Positions 46,673-58,394 of a stretch of DNA of 64,000 nucleotides are shown here, piece by piece. Every line of letters starts with the position of its first letter. Positions within the stretch are counted from its first letter, which is position 1. The notes beneath the pieces are model-generated. The model saw nothing but the letters and a program-made list of their open reading frames with translations. It did not search any database and had not been told where the DNA came from. The stretch lies in contig VCMS01000004.1 in the NCBI GenBank assembly GCA_022539475.1, forward strand, positions 460,471-524,470, given 5' to 3'. This stretch comes from Gracilaria domingensis. Lineage: Eukaryota > Rhodophyta > Florideophyceae > Gracilariales > Gracilariaceae. The position numbers were made by a program, and so were the translations under genes.

Positions 46673-47255
46673 TGTAGTGCAACCCGTGAGTGGAAAAGAC
46701 ACCACGAAGACGTTTGAGATCTTCCTCTACGGAGAAAAGCAAAGCGAACAGACCCTCTTTGGAATGGCACAACAAGCCGGGTGTAAGACCGGAGCCAAAC
46801 CGTCACGACGGGGCGATGAGAGTTGAAATAGAAAGGAGGAGTGGAGTACGGAGTACCACGACACGTGGGTGTGCAATACTTCGGAAGAGGGTTGAAGGAA
46901 AGAAAGGAAAAAGGAAAAGGAGAGCGAGAGCACCACGGGGTGGGACTTCGCGACAAGGTGACAAAAAATAACGGCGTACTGCCGGGGCTTTCGTTATACA
47001 GGGGCGAACGCGACAAACAGCGGTAAAACACTACCACAGTTAGGCTCCTTTAGAAGACGCAGGGTGAATAAACGGACCGTGTCAACGGGAAGTCTCTCCG
47101 ATTAGGAGTCAAGCACCGCCGAAGGCGTGAACGATTAGAGCCAAGACCCGTCAGTAGGGTCACCCTGGTTAGGGCACTTTACTGGTGCGACGGCGGCGAC
47201 GCCGTCGCACTAAGTAGTGTCCTAACTAAAATTAATAAATAATATTAACTAAACT
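46673..47255 (-). repeat. LTR-like repeat, copy C (minus orientation)
   Basis: Read on the minus strand, this runs from an AT-rich tract (47220-47255) through a strong hairpin (47185-47210) to a 3' end reading GGGTTGCACTACA at 46685-46673. The last 60 bp resemble those of copies A and B (GTGTCT, a C-rich patch, GGGTT-GCACTACA). No open frame inside has domain features. Confidence 0.5.
47185..47210. repeat. Perfect 11-bp stem with tetraloop inside LTR-like copy C
   Basis: GTGCGACGGCG (47185-47195), loop GCGA, then CGCCGTCGCAC (47200-47210). Flanking GTTAGGGCACTT and AGTGTCCTAAC extend it imperfectly to about 28 paired bases. Confidence 0.85.
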
Positions 47256-48129
47256 TCCCACTAATTGTGGCAACCGCCCACGTGTAGTGGCCAACCTCCG
47301 ATCAGCTCCACCGTGTCCCACGTGTCCGAACGATCTCAATGGCAACCACTAGCAACTACTAGTCATATACTGGTGTGTACCAGGCAAACCCGTAAACGGG
47401 AAATATGACTAAGTCCTGTCAGAATACTCATAGATGAGCGTTGCACTACAGAATACGTATAAAACGCGTTTAAATCGTGTGATTTAATTCAAAACGTTTT
47501 TTGAACATTTCCATACTCCCCGATGGCGCGTGGCGTAATGGTGGGGTGGGGTAAGAGATTCCGAAGGTTGAGCGGGCGCCCTCGCCATTTGTCAGGGTTC
47601 AAAGCCGCTTTTGCAACTTCTTACAGTTTTTAATAATTTTATATAAATCACTCAAATATATCTAAATTAACTCGTGATTACTTCAGCCGACTCTCATGTA
47701 TTTGCGCACAGAACCGCAGCGACAAGTCTTCGAATCGCATGAACGCCAAACGTGTCAGCCTCGAGACGCATGCTGTGTGGCTTCATGCAAACCGTTAAGA
47801 ATAAAGTGCTGTTGCTGTGTTGCGCGCTTTTTGAATCCTACCATGCGAAGCAAAAACCCGTCGGGCAAGACGCGTGTTTGCTAAGCATGCCGCCGTCAAT
47901 GTATTGGCTTCACGGCAGAATTCAATCTCTCACAGTGTTTCTCGTTAAGGCATCCAGCTCGGAGTAGGCTACATCTGCCAGCACGAGTCGCATAAACTGG
48001 TGTAGGTTGTGGTATACGCCACATAGCTTCTGCGGCAGATATTTCTTTAACACAAAATCTCTGCTGCAAAAAATTGACTTTGCCCAGTAATTGCCGCCGA
48101 TGTTGTGGCTAGTAGTCGTCGCTTCCTAT
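47256..48129. other. AT-rich stretch, no gene recognised
   Basis: It contains a GC-richer patch at 47521-47610 that superficially resembles tRNA promoter boxes (rejected as a tRNA). Short open frames lack features. Confidence 0.5.
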
Positions 48130-50910
48130 CTGTTACGACTATAGAATGGTAACTTGTTTCAAGACCAAAGAAAGAATGTTACTTACTTTCTTTATCTTCA
48201 TTACATATTTCATCATGTTACTTACGAGAGCACCAGCAATGCTGGAGATCCCGATCTTCTCAAGCCCTACCCATCAACTTTTCTAGTCGCAACGCTTGGC
48301 CTTCACTGCCTTCATATCACGTGTCTATGCTGCTTATGGAATCTGGGAGATGAATACCAGACAGAGACCGTCGTCGCCTTGCAACGCAGTAGTCCATCTT
48401 CCTCACATGCAGATAAACATCACTCTTTTTCAGCAGCCATCATTGTCGACGATTCCAAAGTCCGAGCCCTCCACAAGAACAAGACTTTTGTCAATCATTG
48501 ATCTAAAACATACACCAGCACGCGATCCTTTCTTTTTCTTGAAGCACAAACCCGCAACTGTGCTCCCAAAAAGTACTGAAGGTAATGAAAAATGCTCCGC
48601 GCGGGAACACTTTATTGCCAGTCAGGTTCGTTGAAAATATCGGTATCCCCAATATCACTTATGGACATCACATGATCTAACAGCGACTCGAGCAAATGCT
48701 CTTTCTCATCAGGCTCAGCATCATCGTCAGTGGACCCGTTCAAAGTGCTTGGTGTATCATGCCCATGAAATTCGCTGTTTGACTCTACACCAGACGACTG
48801 CTGAAGCGAATTAGCAATGTGTTTCTGGAAACCTTCTTCTCACAATTGTCGAAAGGCTTTCTTAAGCATTCAGAAGTTATGGGAGACAGCCACCTGCTTC
48901 TCAATCTTGAGCTCTCCAGTACGCCCCCGTCGGCTCGTAAATATTGGCTTGGCAATCTTATGATTGCGCTTGACACCCGCAGATGACGCAGGGGGTTTGT
49001 ACACCTTAATAAGTGCATCTGCCAGATCTGGCAAAGAATCACGAAGCTGCCCCCAAACCTTGAGGCGTCTAAGAAGAGAATTCTCCGACACAAAATGTAA
49101 TAGAAAGTCATTGACAAGGCAAGTATAATCCGCGTCATCATTGGATAGTAGGCGCAGAGCATCATGGCATTGCTCTACCATCGTTCCGTTTCTAAGACCT
49201 GCACACTCCTCCCCATATGTCTGGATAAAATTTTGGCGCATCATGAAGAAGTAAGGATCACAGTAGAACGATAATGCTAGGAGTGGGGAGTATATACGGT
49301 TCCATTGGTAACAAACCCGATTGTCTCTGTGCGTAGCACATTCCGTTTGGCTGTTTTCTTTCAAATGGATTCGAATGTACAAGAAGCAAGCATAAACGAG
49401 AGATATAGGTGCACACTTCCCCTCTAGTATCCCAATACATTTGCAGATGGGATCCAAAGTCTTATGAGCATTGCCAACAGTGTCCCAGAAATCGGAGTTT
49501 GTGATAATATGGGACATTGCTTGTGGAATCTGAAAGTCTTCATCGATCCTTAGCCGCTCTTTCTCGTACATAGCGGCGTACGGAATGTAAGTTATCACGG
49601 CCTTTACCAGCAGAAGGCGTTCAAACATTCGATTGACTGTCGACCATCGCGTTTTTTAGTACAGAACCATGGCGTACGTTTTGGAGAGCTTTTCCGTGCA
49701 TAGTCCGTCGTATACTTTTCGCAGAAGACCATTTGTTTTAATGGTTCTTGAAAAAAGAAGACACTTGCGTATGGCGTCGGAAAACGTGGCTTCTTTTCCA
49801 AGGTCTTCGCTTAAATTATGCAAAGAAGCGTACTGCAGCCATACGAAAACTTGAAAAGCTTGTTTTCCATACAAAGTTCTCGAAGCTTCCTCATCGAGTT
49901 GCACGAATTTGTGACAAAACCATAACAGCTTTTAAGTCCCACCAGTTGTTCCACTCGCTTTAGGAGATCTTGCACTCTTACAAATAAGTTATGAGACGTT
50001 TCTTTCTTCAAGTCAGAACGAAGATATTCGATGAAGAATGGGATTGGTGTGTGTAACACGACGTTACTCATTGATTTTGATATCACATTAGTTGCTCCAT
50101 CCATGCCTAATACGCCGCCTCCTTCAACTTTAATTCTGTCAATGACGTAACACATAATGTTCTCGTATTCGGTGTGGAGTAGTTCGTTTCCAAGCTTACG
50201 AGGGCTAGGAGGATTCCATTTCGGGCGAGCAGCCGCCCACAAGCGATGCCCGCTGGGGTGGTCAAAGTGCTGGAAAGGTGTGGCTGTGTGATGTACTGCT
50301 TTGGAAAACAACTCATCAAGTAATTTTCGTTTCTGTGGCCTAATTGTTTCTATTTTCATGACGTGCAAGAAGCCTTGCAGTGCTTGGTTTGGCTTGCGAT
50401 CCGCCAAATCAGAGGATGTCTTAACGTTGGACGTCGATATTTTTGTTTGGCTTTGATCGTTTGTCAATGTGGTGTTGGTGTGAGAGCACATAAAGATTGT
50501 GGCGCAAGCAAGCAGTTGTTTAGGTGTGTTTTCAAGTTGTTTGGTTTTACCGATAGAGTTGCACCACAATAGTTGCATCTAGCGCGATCGATTTTGAATG
50601 ATGCCTTCAAACACTTTGTGAAGTGATTCCATACTTGGCTGGGTTTTCTTCCCATTGGTATGAGAATGGTAATGAAACACGGACTGTGACTCAAAATCTG
50701 TGAGAGGGTCAAGCTTCAAGATCTCTCGAAAGTTTCTTGACATATTGCTCTCGAAAATGCCGTCTGAACTATAGTCTGAACAACTAAGAATAGCGAGATC
50801 CTGTTTGTAACGGTTTTTTAATGTTTAGAAACGTTTTAGAACGTGACTTTCGTTACATAACGGTTACTTTCTTGTAAGTAACAAAAGTAACCATTCTATA
50901 GTTGCGACAG
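48130..50910 (-). mobile_element. hAT-type DNA transposon A with terminal inverted repeats
   Basis: The left end CTGTTACGACTATAGAATGG (48130-) is matched in reverse complement at the right end (...CCATTCTATAGTTGCGACAG, to 50910); at least 20 of the first 25 positions agree, sharing ACTATAGAATGG-T/A-ACTT. The 2.78-kb interior encodes a decayed hAT transposase on the minus strand. I could not find matching 8-bp target duplications, so the ends may be slightly off or the duplications have decayed. Confidence 0.75.
48870..50712 (-). pseudogene. Decayed BED-finger hAT transposase (DUF659-type) of element A
   Basis: Pieces in order from the N-terminus: a BED-type zinc finger (WNHFTKC, then CNYCGATLSVKPNNLKTHL, 50464-50712); a DUF659-like segment with GMDGATNVISKSMSNVV (49811-50578, different frame); and SDAIRKCLLF to KTYAMVLY followed by a TAG and TRWSTVNRMFERLL (49904 to 49628, third frame). 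The complete C-terminal dimerisation domain lies at 48870-49100 (WGQLRDSLPDLADALIKVY, PPASSAGVKRNHK). Two frameshifts and at least one nonsense codon mean that no functional transposase is encoded. Confidence 0.82.
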
Positions 50911-51600
50911 TACAAACAGAGCAGCCGGCAGATGGGCCCAATTGATCAGGTCTTCACACACGGTCCTTCTTTGTAAGCGACGCTTCAGCAGACGATGCCA
51001 ATCGTGAAACGACTTCGCGAAAAAAGAGCTGCATACATAGCTCAACGGATGTCTCGCCGCATTCTGATTTAAGAACGTAACATCATGCTTTAAGCTCGCT
51101 TGAGCTACAGAGCAATTCAAAGCACTTGCAGGAGAGAGCAGAATGTTCTCACATAGCCCAACAATATCGAGCCATGTGTAAAATAAAGTTCTTTGGTAAA
51201 AGCACCTCAGAGGGTTTAACTTAACGTGGCTTCATTCGATCCTACGGTGCATATCTCGAACAATAGTTCAGTACGAAAGCCGCTATTAACTTCTCGCCAA
51301 AGAATTTCAGAGAAAATGATCAGACCCTGGACAACCTCCTATCGAAGCGCTGTTGGCTGCGCTTCTGACTCTTTGAAGACCTCAAATCGGTTCGATTCGA
51401 GGGCCAAGGTGCGACTTTCCACTCCTTATTACGACCATTCGGTGCTTTTTATTCTTCAATCTCGAGGTGAAGGAAGCTATCATTGTGCTTCACATCTACA
51501 AATGCGAAACTGTTCTTATATCTGGAATAGTCTCTGTCATCAAGATGGGAGAGTTGAGTTCTATATCATTTGAGCTAACAGAATCCATGCAGGACTAGAT
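50911..51600. other. AT-rich spacer between hAT relics, nothing recognised
   Basis: The only open frame over 100 codons (51226-51573, +) has no recognisable domain and composition like its surroundings. Not called as a gene. Confidence 0.5.
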
Positions 51601-51639
51601 TGGGATGAAGTCAGATAACCTCAGTTTTTGGATGACTAG

Positions 51640-52160
51640 TAGTATGAACCAGAACCGGAGACACGTTCCAGAAGATCACTCCTAGCCCGAACCAGAATAC
51701 TATTCTGTAGAAGAGCCAGAAATTATTCCGCAACCGCTCTGTCATCCTCGTCGGAGGAAGATGATAATATTGATATCCTACGTTCTGGTCCTGAACCGGG
51801 GATTGATTCTGAGTTCGACGTGCGGCAGGCCAACATAACGAGCCACAGGTTGCGCCACAGAATAATCCTCTGGAAATCTATGGCGCCTGAGGTCCTATGC
51901 CAGGTATGTTGTACCCGGGTGCATTGGAGAACACCGTTGACGGCCGCGTTGCTAACGTTAAAGGAAACCAGCAAAGAAGTGCTTTCGCAGCCGATGGTTT
52001 GAACATGCAGTTGGCATTTTATGGATCGCAGGCAACTTCACAGCAGCAGGAGATGTATGAAACAATGTCTTCACAACAGCAACACTAAATGGCTACGTAT
52101 CAGACAAGGGCGGGACAAAACCAGCAGCTGTTAATGTAGCAAATGCAACATGCGGGTATG
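51640..52160 (+). pseudogene. Unidentified acidic / Gln-Met-rich protein remnant
   Basis: Across shifting frames the plus strand reads coding-like sequence: an acidic patch (ALSSSSEEDDNIDILRSGPE, about 51731-51800), then PMPGMLYPGALENTVDG, NMQLAFYGSQATSQQQEMYE and a TAA at about 52086, after which Gln/Met-rich sequence continues. Frame changes and stops suggest a broken host gene or a passenger inside a transposon. No family is recognised. Confidence 0.3.
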
Positions 52161-52681
52161 AAGATGATCTTGCTTTCGGCCCCCTCCCCCCATTTGATCA
52201 GATGAAGAAGACGGGAATTAGAATATAGAGCTAAAGAAGTGACAGGTAGTGATTACATATAAAGAGAGCTACAACAACTCTGTTCTCCGTAGGTTCTAAG
52301 CAACCCAGGCTCATCGTTTCAGCTAATTTACTGTATTGACTAAAGAAGCAGCTCCTCAGGGTTTCTTGAAGATCAATGATCTTGCTTAAATATTGTATTA
52401 CAAGGTGATGGTGGATTTGAACAGTCAGTTGACCAACAGCTCTTACACGTGAGAACCACGAACGAGAATAATGGGGCCTCTCTTCTTGACGTCACGTTAG
52501 CAATGTACACTTTCTTTTCTGCCTCGCTCTCAACTTCCACCACGTAGTCCTCACTGCCGCTTGCTTCATTATAATTATAGGACTCATTCGCCAACTCATA
52601 ACACCCTTCTGTTTCATCAGTTGGCAACTGACGTATACTAATACACAGGATTTCGCTGCTAGCAGCACGACGCAAATAGCT

Positions 52682-54802
52682 TTACTGCTCCATTGTACGA
52701 AGGAATAAAATATCTTCTACAAGACTGCTCTTCAACCCAGAGCGATCAGCTGTAATAATCCTATTCACTGCGCTGAAATTACGCTCACTACTACAAGAAG
52801 ACACCGGTGTGGCGTAAATTCGCAAAGCAACTTTCTTTAAGTCTGGATACACTCCTTCTTGACTAATCCAAAACTTGATAAGATTATCACCATGATCCGA
52901 CTCCTTCTTGATGGCTCTCATCTTGTGTAACGCGGGCGCTGAAAATTTTCGACCCATGTATTTTTCGAAAGAATCTTCATCACCAACACCACTCTCCGCA
53001 ACGTCAAACATTTCAGATAAAGAGAACTTGTCTTTTCCCGAATCATTTCCCGCTATTGCTTCGTTAACAACGCAAACCTCTGCTCTCTTGTCGTTGTTCT
53101 CATAATTTTTCAGCAAGCGACGAATCAAAATACTTCCTTTTCCCTTATACAGATTGCGCTTAGAACAATTTTTGACAAATCCAAGAGACGTCATCCGTGG
53201 ATACAGTAAACTTTCTGTTATTCACATACTGTGAACTTCAATGCTCGACAAAAAATGAAGAACTCTACTTGAAAACTGTTGCGACAAAACATGTGGAACC
53301 TGATACACAGGTCCCTTCGCCATCCCTCCGGCGATTTGCTTCAATTGACTTTATAACTTTTCGAGCATTGGCAATATCAAATACATGGTAGGGGTTTTTT
53401 GCGCTTCTAACTGCGTCTGAACTTGACAAACAGCGCGAAAACATTCCACAATTGCATCAAGAGCAGGATAGTTATCGTCACCCTTACTGTTCGTTTCCGT
53501 TAATAGAGAATCGAAAGCCACCTTCGCTGGCTCCGAATCCTTTGCGGATATGACAGACGCGACGTGCTTGCTAGAAAATAGAAATCTTTGAACAACGTTG
53601 AACGTGGTTCCGAAAATTGTCTCGATCTCTTTTATTAAAGCAGACCCGCTCGGTAGCAACAGATTCCAATTACCTTGTTTAAAAATGCGAACAATAGTTT
53701 TCACACTGTCAAGGTTCGTGGCAATGATTGTCTTCTTCGTTATCTGCTCCTCCATTGCATGCTTCATGGCTGTACTTAACTGATGTGAAATGCATCCCAT
53801 CAATTTTTCACTAAATGGAACTCTTTGACTTGAAGAGGATGCTCCAACAATACATGGCATGGTCGAGGCACAATCTGTTACGAACGTAAAGTTCCGCACA
53901 AAGTCGTCCAGTTCGACACCTACTCTGGTCAGCAGTGCATGATCGAATGCAGATCGTAGTGCCTCGGATGATGCTGCTCCCTTGTGCTCAATCAAGAAAA
54001 TATTTCTTGACACCAGTTGAAACTCTCTTGCCCTCGTGATAAGGTGCGCAGATCCAAGTTTGTAGTAATGCACTGTGAAGTCGTAGTATTTGTTTCCATT
54101 GACATCGTTTTTGAGACCATCACTGGTGACACCACCTCCAAGAGCCAAAACATTTTCGGACTCACTCACCAGATACTTTTCCCTATGTTCCTTTGCAATT
54201 CGCTGAATGCCTTCTGTCACCGCATTGTTCGAGGGTTACATATCTTGAATGTCGATTCGGGCCGTGATTGGAACAGACCTGCCTGCATCAACAAGAGATT
54301 CGGCGAATTTAGTCATTCCGGGATTCTGATACGCAAACGAAAGTGGAAACAGCCTTTTTGCAACTGCAAAGGCCGCGGCGTTAATAATCGCTTTCTTTTG
54401 CGTTTCTGTACTCTTCACTACAACTTCTGGAGCTGTTAACTTAAAGTTCTTATGCAGTTTGGTATGGTTTTTGAGAACACTGGTTCCCTGCTCCGGATCG
54501 AACTTCTTCACGGATGATTGTAGAGGACACTGGCCAGTTAATAGGTAAGATCAAACTAGCCAGCCAGCATCCTTTCGAGTGTTGATGTGACAGAGCACTG
54601 CGTAGTTGTTGTAGTATTCAGAGCGCATCTTGCAAACGGAACTCATTTCTCGCCAGTTAACCAGCTCATAGTTTGTATTCTCCTTAGTTAAGAGCTTTCG
54701 GACCACTTCTATGGCAGTCTCTTTTGTTTCAATTTGTATCAAGGAGCGGCGCGGAGCCGAACCGGATTGTGTTCTTCCTTTGTCGATTCTTGTTGAATCC
54801 AT
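52682..54802 (-). pseudogene. hAT transposase B: one frame, four nonsense codons
   Basis: A single minus-strand frame of 707 codons runs from an ATG at 54800-54802 to the TAG/TAA end at 52682. It is broken only by TGA (54551), TAA (54236), TAA (53351) and TGA (53222), with no frameshift. Content from N to C: a BED-finger-like segment (C..C region, then VLKNHTKLH); the hAT core with SDGLKNDVNGNKYYDFTVHYY, GCISHQLSTAMKHAM and GNWNLLLPSGSALI; and the C-terminal dimerisation domain KKVALRIYATPVSSCSSERNF...LVEDILFLRTM. The type resembles Hobo/Hermes-like hATs. Terminal repeats were not found by eye. Confidence 0.82.
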
Positions 54803-55164
54803 TTGTTTGCAACGGCAAGTTGTGGACGTGCTTTCGGACTAACGGGCAAAAGCAATTAGCACTTGAATCGGCTAGTAAACTGGAGCAGGGAATGCTGAAG
54901 GAGAAGCTATAACCACGGGTGTTGAATAGTCAACGGACACAGATCTAAACTGGAATATGAGTGTAGTCAAACGTTTTTGAGTGGTCGGTTTCGGATGATG
55001 AAAATCCGTTCACAGCTTAGATCTGGTCTAATTTTTGACACGTATCTATCTGTGGAGCAAACCCGATTCTGAGGGTGTTTGACGAAGAAGCTCTTCATAC
55101 ATGAGCGATGCGCCCGTGCACGTGGCACTTGACATTATGAAGTGCATCCCCTATGGGAGTCTTC
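54803..55164. other. Spacer between hAT B and LTR-like copy A
   Basis: No gene is seen. It should contain the 5' terminal repeat of hAT B if that element is complete, but I could not pair it with a left end. Confidence 0.5.
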
Positions 55165-56043
55165 AACCGTTGGTTAATTTAATCTTAATTAGCACCCGTA
55201 GAGGGGCGTGCATGTGACAAGGGCCCTTGCCGGGCGTGGACACGTGGAGGTGGATGGCTAGTGCACCAGTGGGGTATTTTGGGGAATATTTTAGTTTGTC
55301 TTTATTTTCTGCACCCTGACAGTGGGGTTGCGTACGTGTACCACCCGTACGGGTGTGCACTATCGTAATCAGTCAACCGGCCCTGGACCTGGGGTACTTA
55401 GAGGTGCAGAGGCGGCTGAACACCACCTGATGGTAAAGGAACCAAGCCTCTCCTTCGAGAACTGCCACTCGGATTAGAGGGCACTTGAGACTCATCTTGA
55501 GTGTGGGCTCTAGGCGCTACTGCCCTTGAAGGTGTACTACTCCGCCCGGACGGTCAGCTCAAGAGGTATAAGTACGCGTACTTCCCTTGGGACGCCTAAG
55601 GAATCTGTATATACCGTGTCGTATTGACGTCTACTATTTCTATTAATTCCTGATTGCAGGACAGATCTCCGCCCCGGTATTGGGTTCTTTCTTGGTTCTT
55701 TTCGTGTCTTTTCCCCGACGTCGGGCCTGTTGCCTGCGTGTGCACGGCCCACGTCTCCTCTTTGGACGTTTCTCTCTTTCCTTTGTTTCTTGGGCTACGC
55801 CTCCTTCCGGAGTGTCTGGCTCACCCCTTTTCGGGTATTCCTCGCTTCTACACCGTTCTTGGCTGGTAATTCTCCTGGTATTGGACTTTCTGCATTCACC
55901 TCTGTAGGTTTCTTCAGTACACTACTGGTCTTACACCCAGGTTCCCGGTGTCAACAGAGGCTCGTCCATCGAGTTACCATCCCCTAGGGAGCCGGACTTC
56001 GGACATCCTGTGCGTGTTTCACCCGTTCTGGGTTTGCACCACA
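55165..56043 (+). repeat. LTR-like repeat, copy A
   Basis: An AT-rich tract (TTGGTTAATTTAATCTTAATT) is followed by the perfect palindrome CACCCGTACGGGTG (55342-55355). A TATAAG-like site lies near 55567, a pyrimidine-rich body follows, and the 3' end GGGTTTGCACCACA is at 56030-56043. The last 80 bp align with copy B. Open frames inside are short and featureless. Confidence 0.5.
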
Positions 56044-58394
56044 CTATCGATGAGGTCAGAAGACAGATCTTCTTTTTTGTTGCAGGGAGGCAAACAGTAG
56101 ATGTCGGGCAAAACACCGCAAGTGACTTTTGGGGGAAACTAAAACTCGGTTTTTATTAGTGAACTTTCAGTTTTGTTCGCTCGGATATGAGTTCTTTTTA
56201 AGACGGGTATATTTGAACCGCTAGCCGTCCGAATAAAACACTATTGTAGACGTCAACGCAAGCAAAAGAATGAGATCCTCCAAGAATTGGGTACCGCGAC
56301 ACTAGCAAAATCCAACCAATCCCATGGCCGCATTTCAAGCGTTTGCTAGATAGACATGTCTTGAGAGTGCCGGCTTGCAGTGGGTCTACCAACCCCGCTG
56401 CAGTCCGGCACTCAATGTTCTTATATAATTTATTTGCAACTATTCTTCTTTACTTCTAAATCAGATGCTAACACTACGCACACACTAACTTCGTTGCCTT
56501 TTCCCACGCTCCCTATCAAACATGAATTCTGAGACGCGTATTTCACTACTTTTTGCCATCTTTCTCCTCATTGTTATGGTGAACCAGTGATTTACATTGC
56601 ACTCCTCACTCCCACCACGTAAAACCCAGACTCTCACGCACGCTCTAATTTCCGCAGACCGCATTACTGAGACCTCTAGAACAGATAACCTAATGGAACA
56701 TTATTGTCGCCTGCGGAACTCCCGAAAATTTTGCCACCGCGCTCAGTGTCAATGTCACATCTTTCTGATGTTCTACTACCCTCTTTCATTAGACTTCGCA
56801 GCAAAGTAGCGCACTCATCTTTCTATGTCTTGGAATCCCATGACTGTGTCATCAAGAGCTTTGTTGCGAAAATCAGACCGACAAGGTGTTCGAAACTTGC
56901 TCTCTATAGAGAAAGATGCAGCAGTATAACTCTCTGATAGGGCCAGCGCGATTCCGCGTGTAAGTCCGGGACGCCCTGATATGATCGGGCACTGGGAGAT
57001 AAAGAGGAAGAATCGGCGTACATATCCCGCTGCTCTGGTGTGCCACAGCGAGTGGATATATTTACCTCAACTGTATGGGGCAACCAAAGACCGGCAAACG
57101 AGACGCACTGAGGAGCACTCACTCGTGATAAATAGGAATGAATCCCTGGACTAGTGGGCCAAACTTGTAAACCAAGACAGAGGAACAAGAGCCGTATGAC
57201 AGAAATAATAACAAATAAGCAACAAAAAGATGCCGTAACGACGGTCTAGAACTTCTTGGTAACAACGATGGATAGCAACTCTTGAGATGCGGCGGTTAAG
57301 CCCGATTAAAGACAAAAACCTGTTCACACGCGGCAAGAAGCTAGAGACAAAGGTCTCCTTGAGGTTTAATTCGCGTTCAGTGGCGGCAATTGCCGCCACT
57401 TATATAGGACACTTGAAAATATCAACTAAAATATCCAACTATCCGGCACTGCCGGCCAAAACTCTACACTTGTGAAATTGTGGCAGGATTGCCACGGCGC
57501 ACCGGGCACCCGGCTAACTCAGCACACGTGTGCAGAAACACTGCCATCCCTACCCCCAAATTGAGCCAGACCACCAATGCATCACCTCCATCGAGGGCGT
57601 TACCGCGGAGACCCCATAGAAGTGGGCATCCCCGAGAGGGTGTTGCACTAAACCGCACGCGACAAAACGAACCAGAAGAGAACGCAAACCGTTCTTGAAC
57701 AGCGTAGATCTTCTTGGTCTAGTAATATGGTACATCAGAATTAGTAATGTAGGCTACCTCCTGTGTCCATACTTTGAAATAGTTCTTTCGTCGGTCAGTG
57801 ACTGGCTTTCGTATGAAATTCAGCTCTTTTGCATGCTTCTTACCTAAGACGCGATTCCAGTAGTTGAAATTCGGTAACCCACTGTAAATAAGATCACGTT
57901 GAGCGCAGAACATTTAGCAGCTGCAGAGCCGTAAACGGCGGCTTTGCTTAAAGGGGTTTTTGCTGTTACTGATGGTAGACGTCAATGTGCAGAGTACGAA
58001 GATCCAGACCTGCAAAATGCGTATTTCGACGGCAATACTCTACTTGTGCAGGTGACGAATATCTTCGTTTGGAACTTCTTTGCATAGATCTGTAGAGCAA
58101 ACGCGGAAGCGCGGTATCAGCGCTGATGATGCTCATAACTCGTGCGCCGAGGTGTGATCCTAGGAAAGGAAAGTATGAAACGTGTCCCAAAACTGGGATA
58201 TTTTGAGGTGATCGGATGTCGGAATGTCGGCTGGACTGGCCATGGTGTGGCACGTGGTATTGAGTGGTCGTGGGTACACGTGTTCTGATTTGGGTCTATT
58301 AACGGGGGAATTGTTTCGATAGTGGAATTATTTACTGGCCGCTGACGCGGGCTGGTCACGTACACCATGTGTGTGGCTTTGCACAAGCGTGCAC
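56044..58394. other. AT-rich stretch between LTR-like copies A and B
   Basis: About 2.35 kb with no recognised reverse transcriptase, integrase or other domain, so A and B are not an obvious LTR pair around a coding interior. The only notable structure is the palindrome at 57379-57400. Confidence 0.55.
57379..57400. repeat. Perfect 22-bp palindrome next to a TATA-like box
   Basis: AGTGGCGGCAA and its exact complement TTGCCGCCACT abut with no loop, followed immediately by TATATAGG (57401-57408). Confidence 0.85.

Noticed and set aside
47524-47640. Possible tRNA or tRNA-derived SINE (A-box-like TGGCGTAATGG, B-box-like GGTTCAAAGCC)
   Set aside because: The boxes are about 64 bp apart, the acceptor and T-stem arms do not pair, and no anticodon arm can be drawn. 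At best a decayed SINE head.
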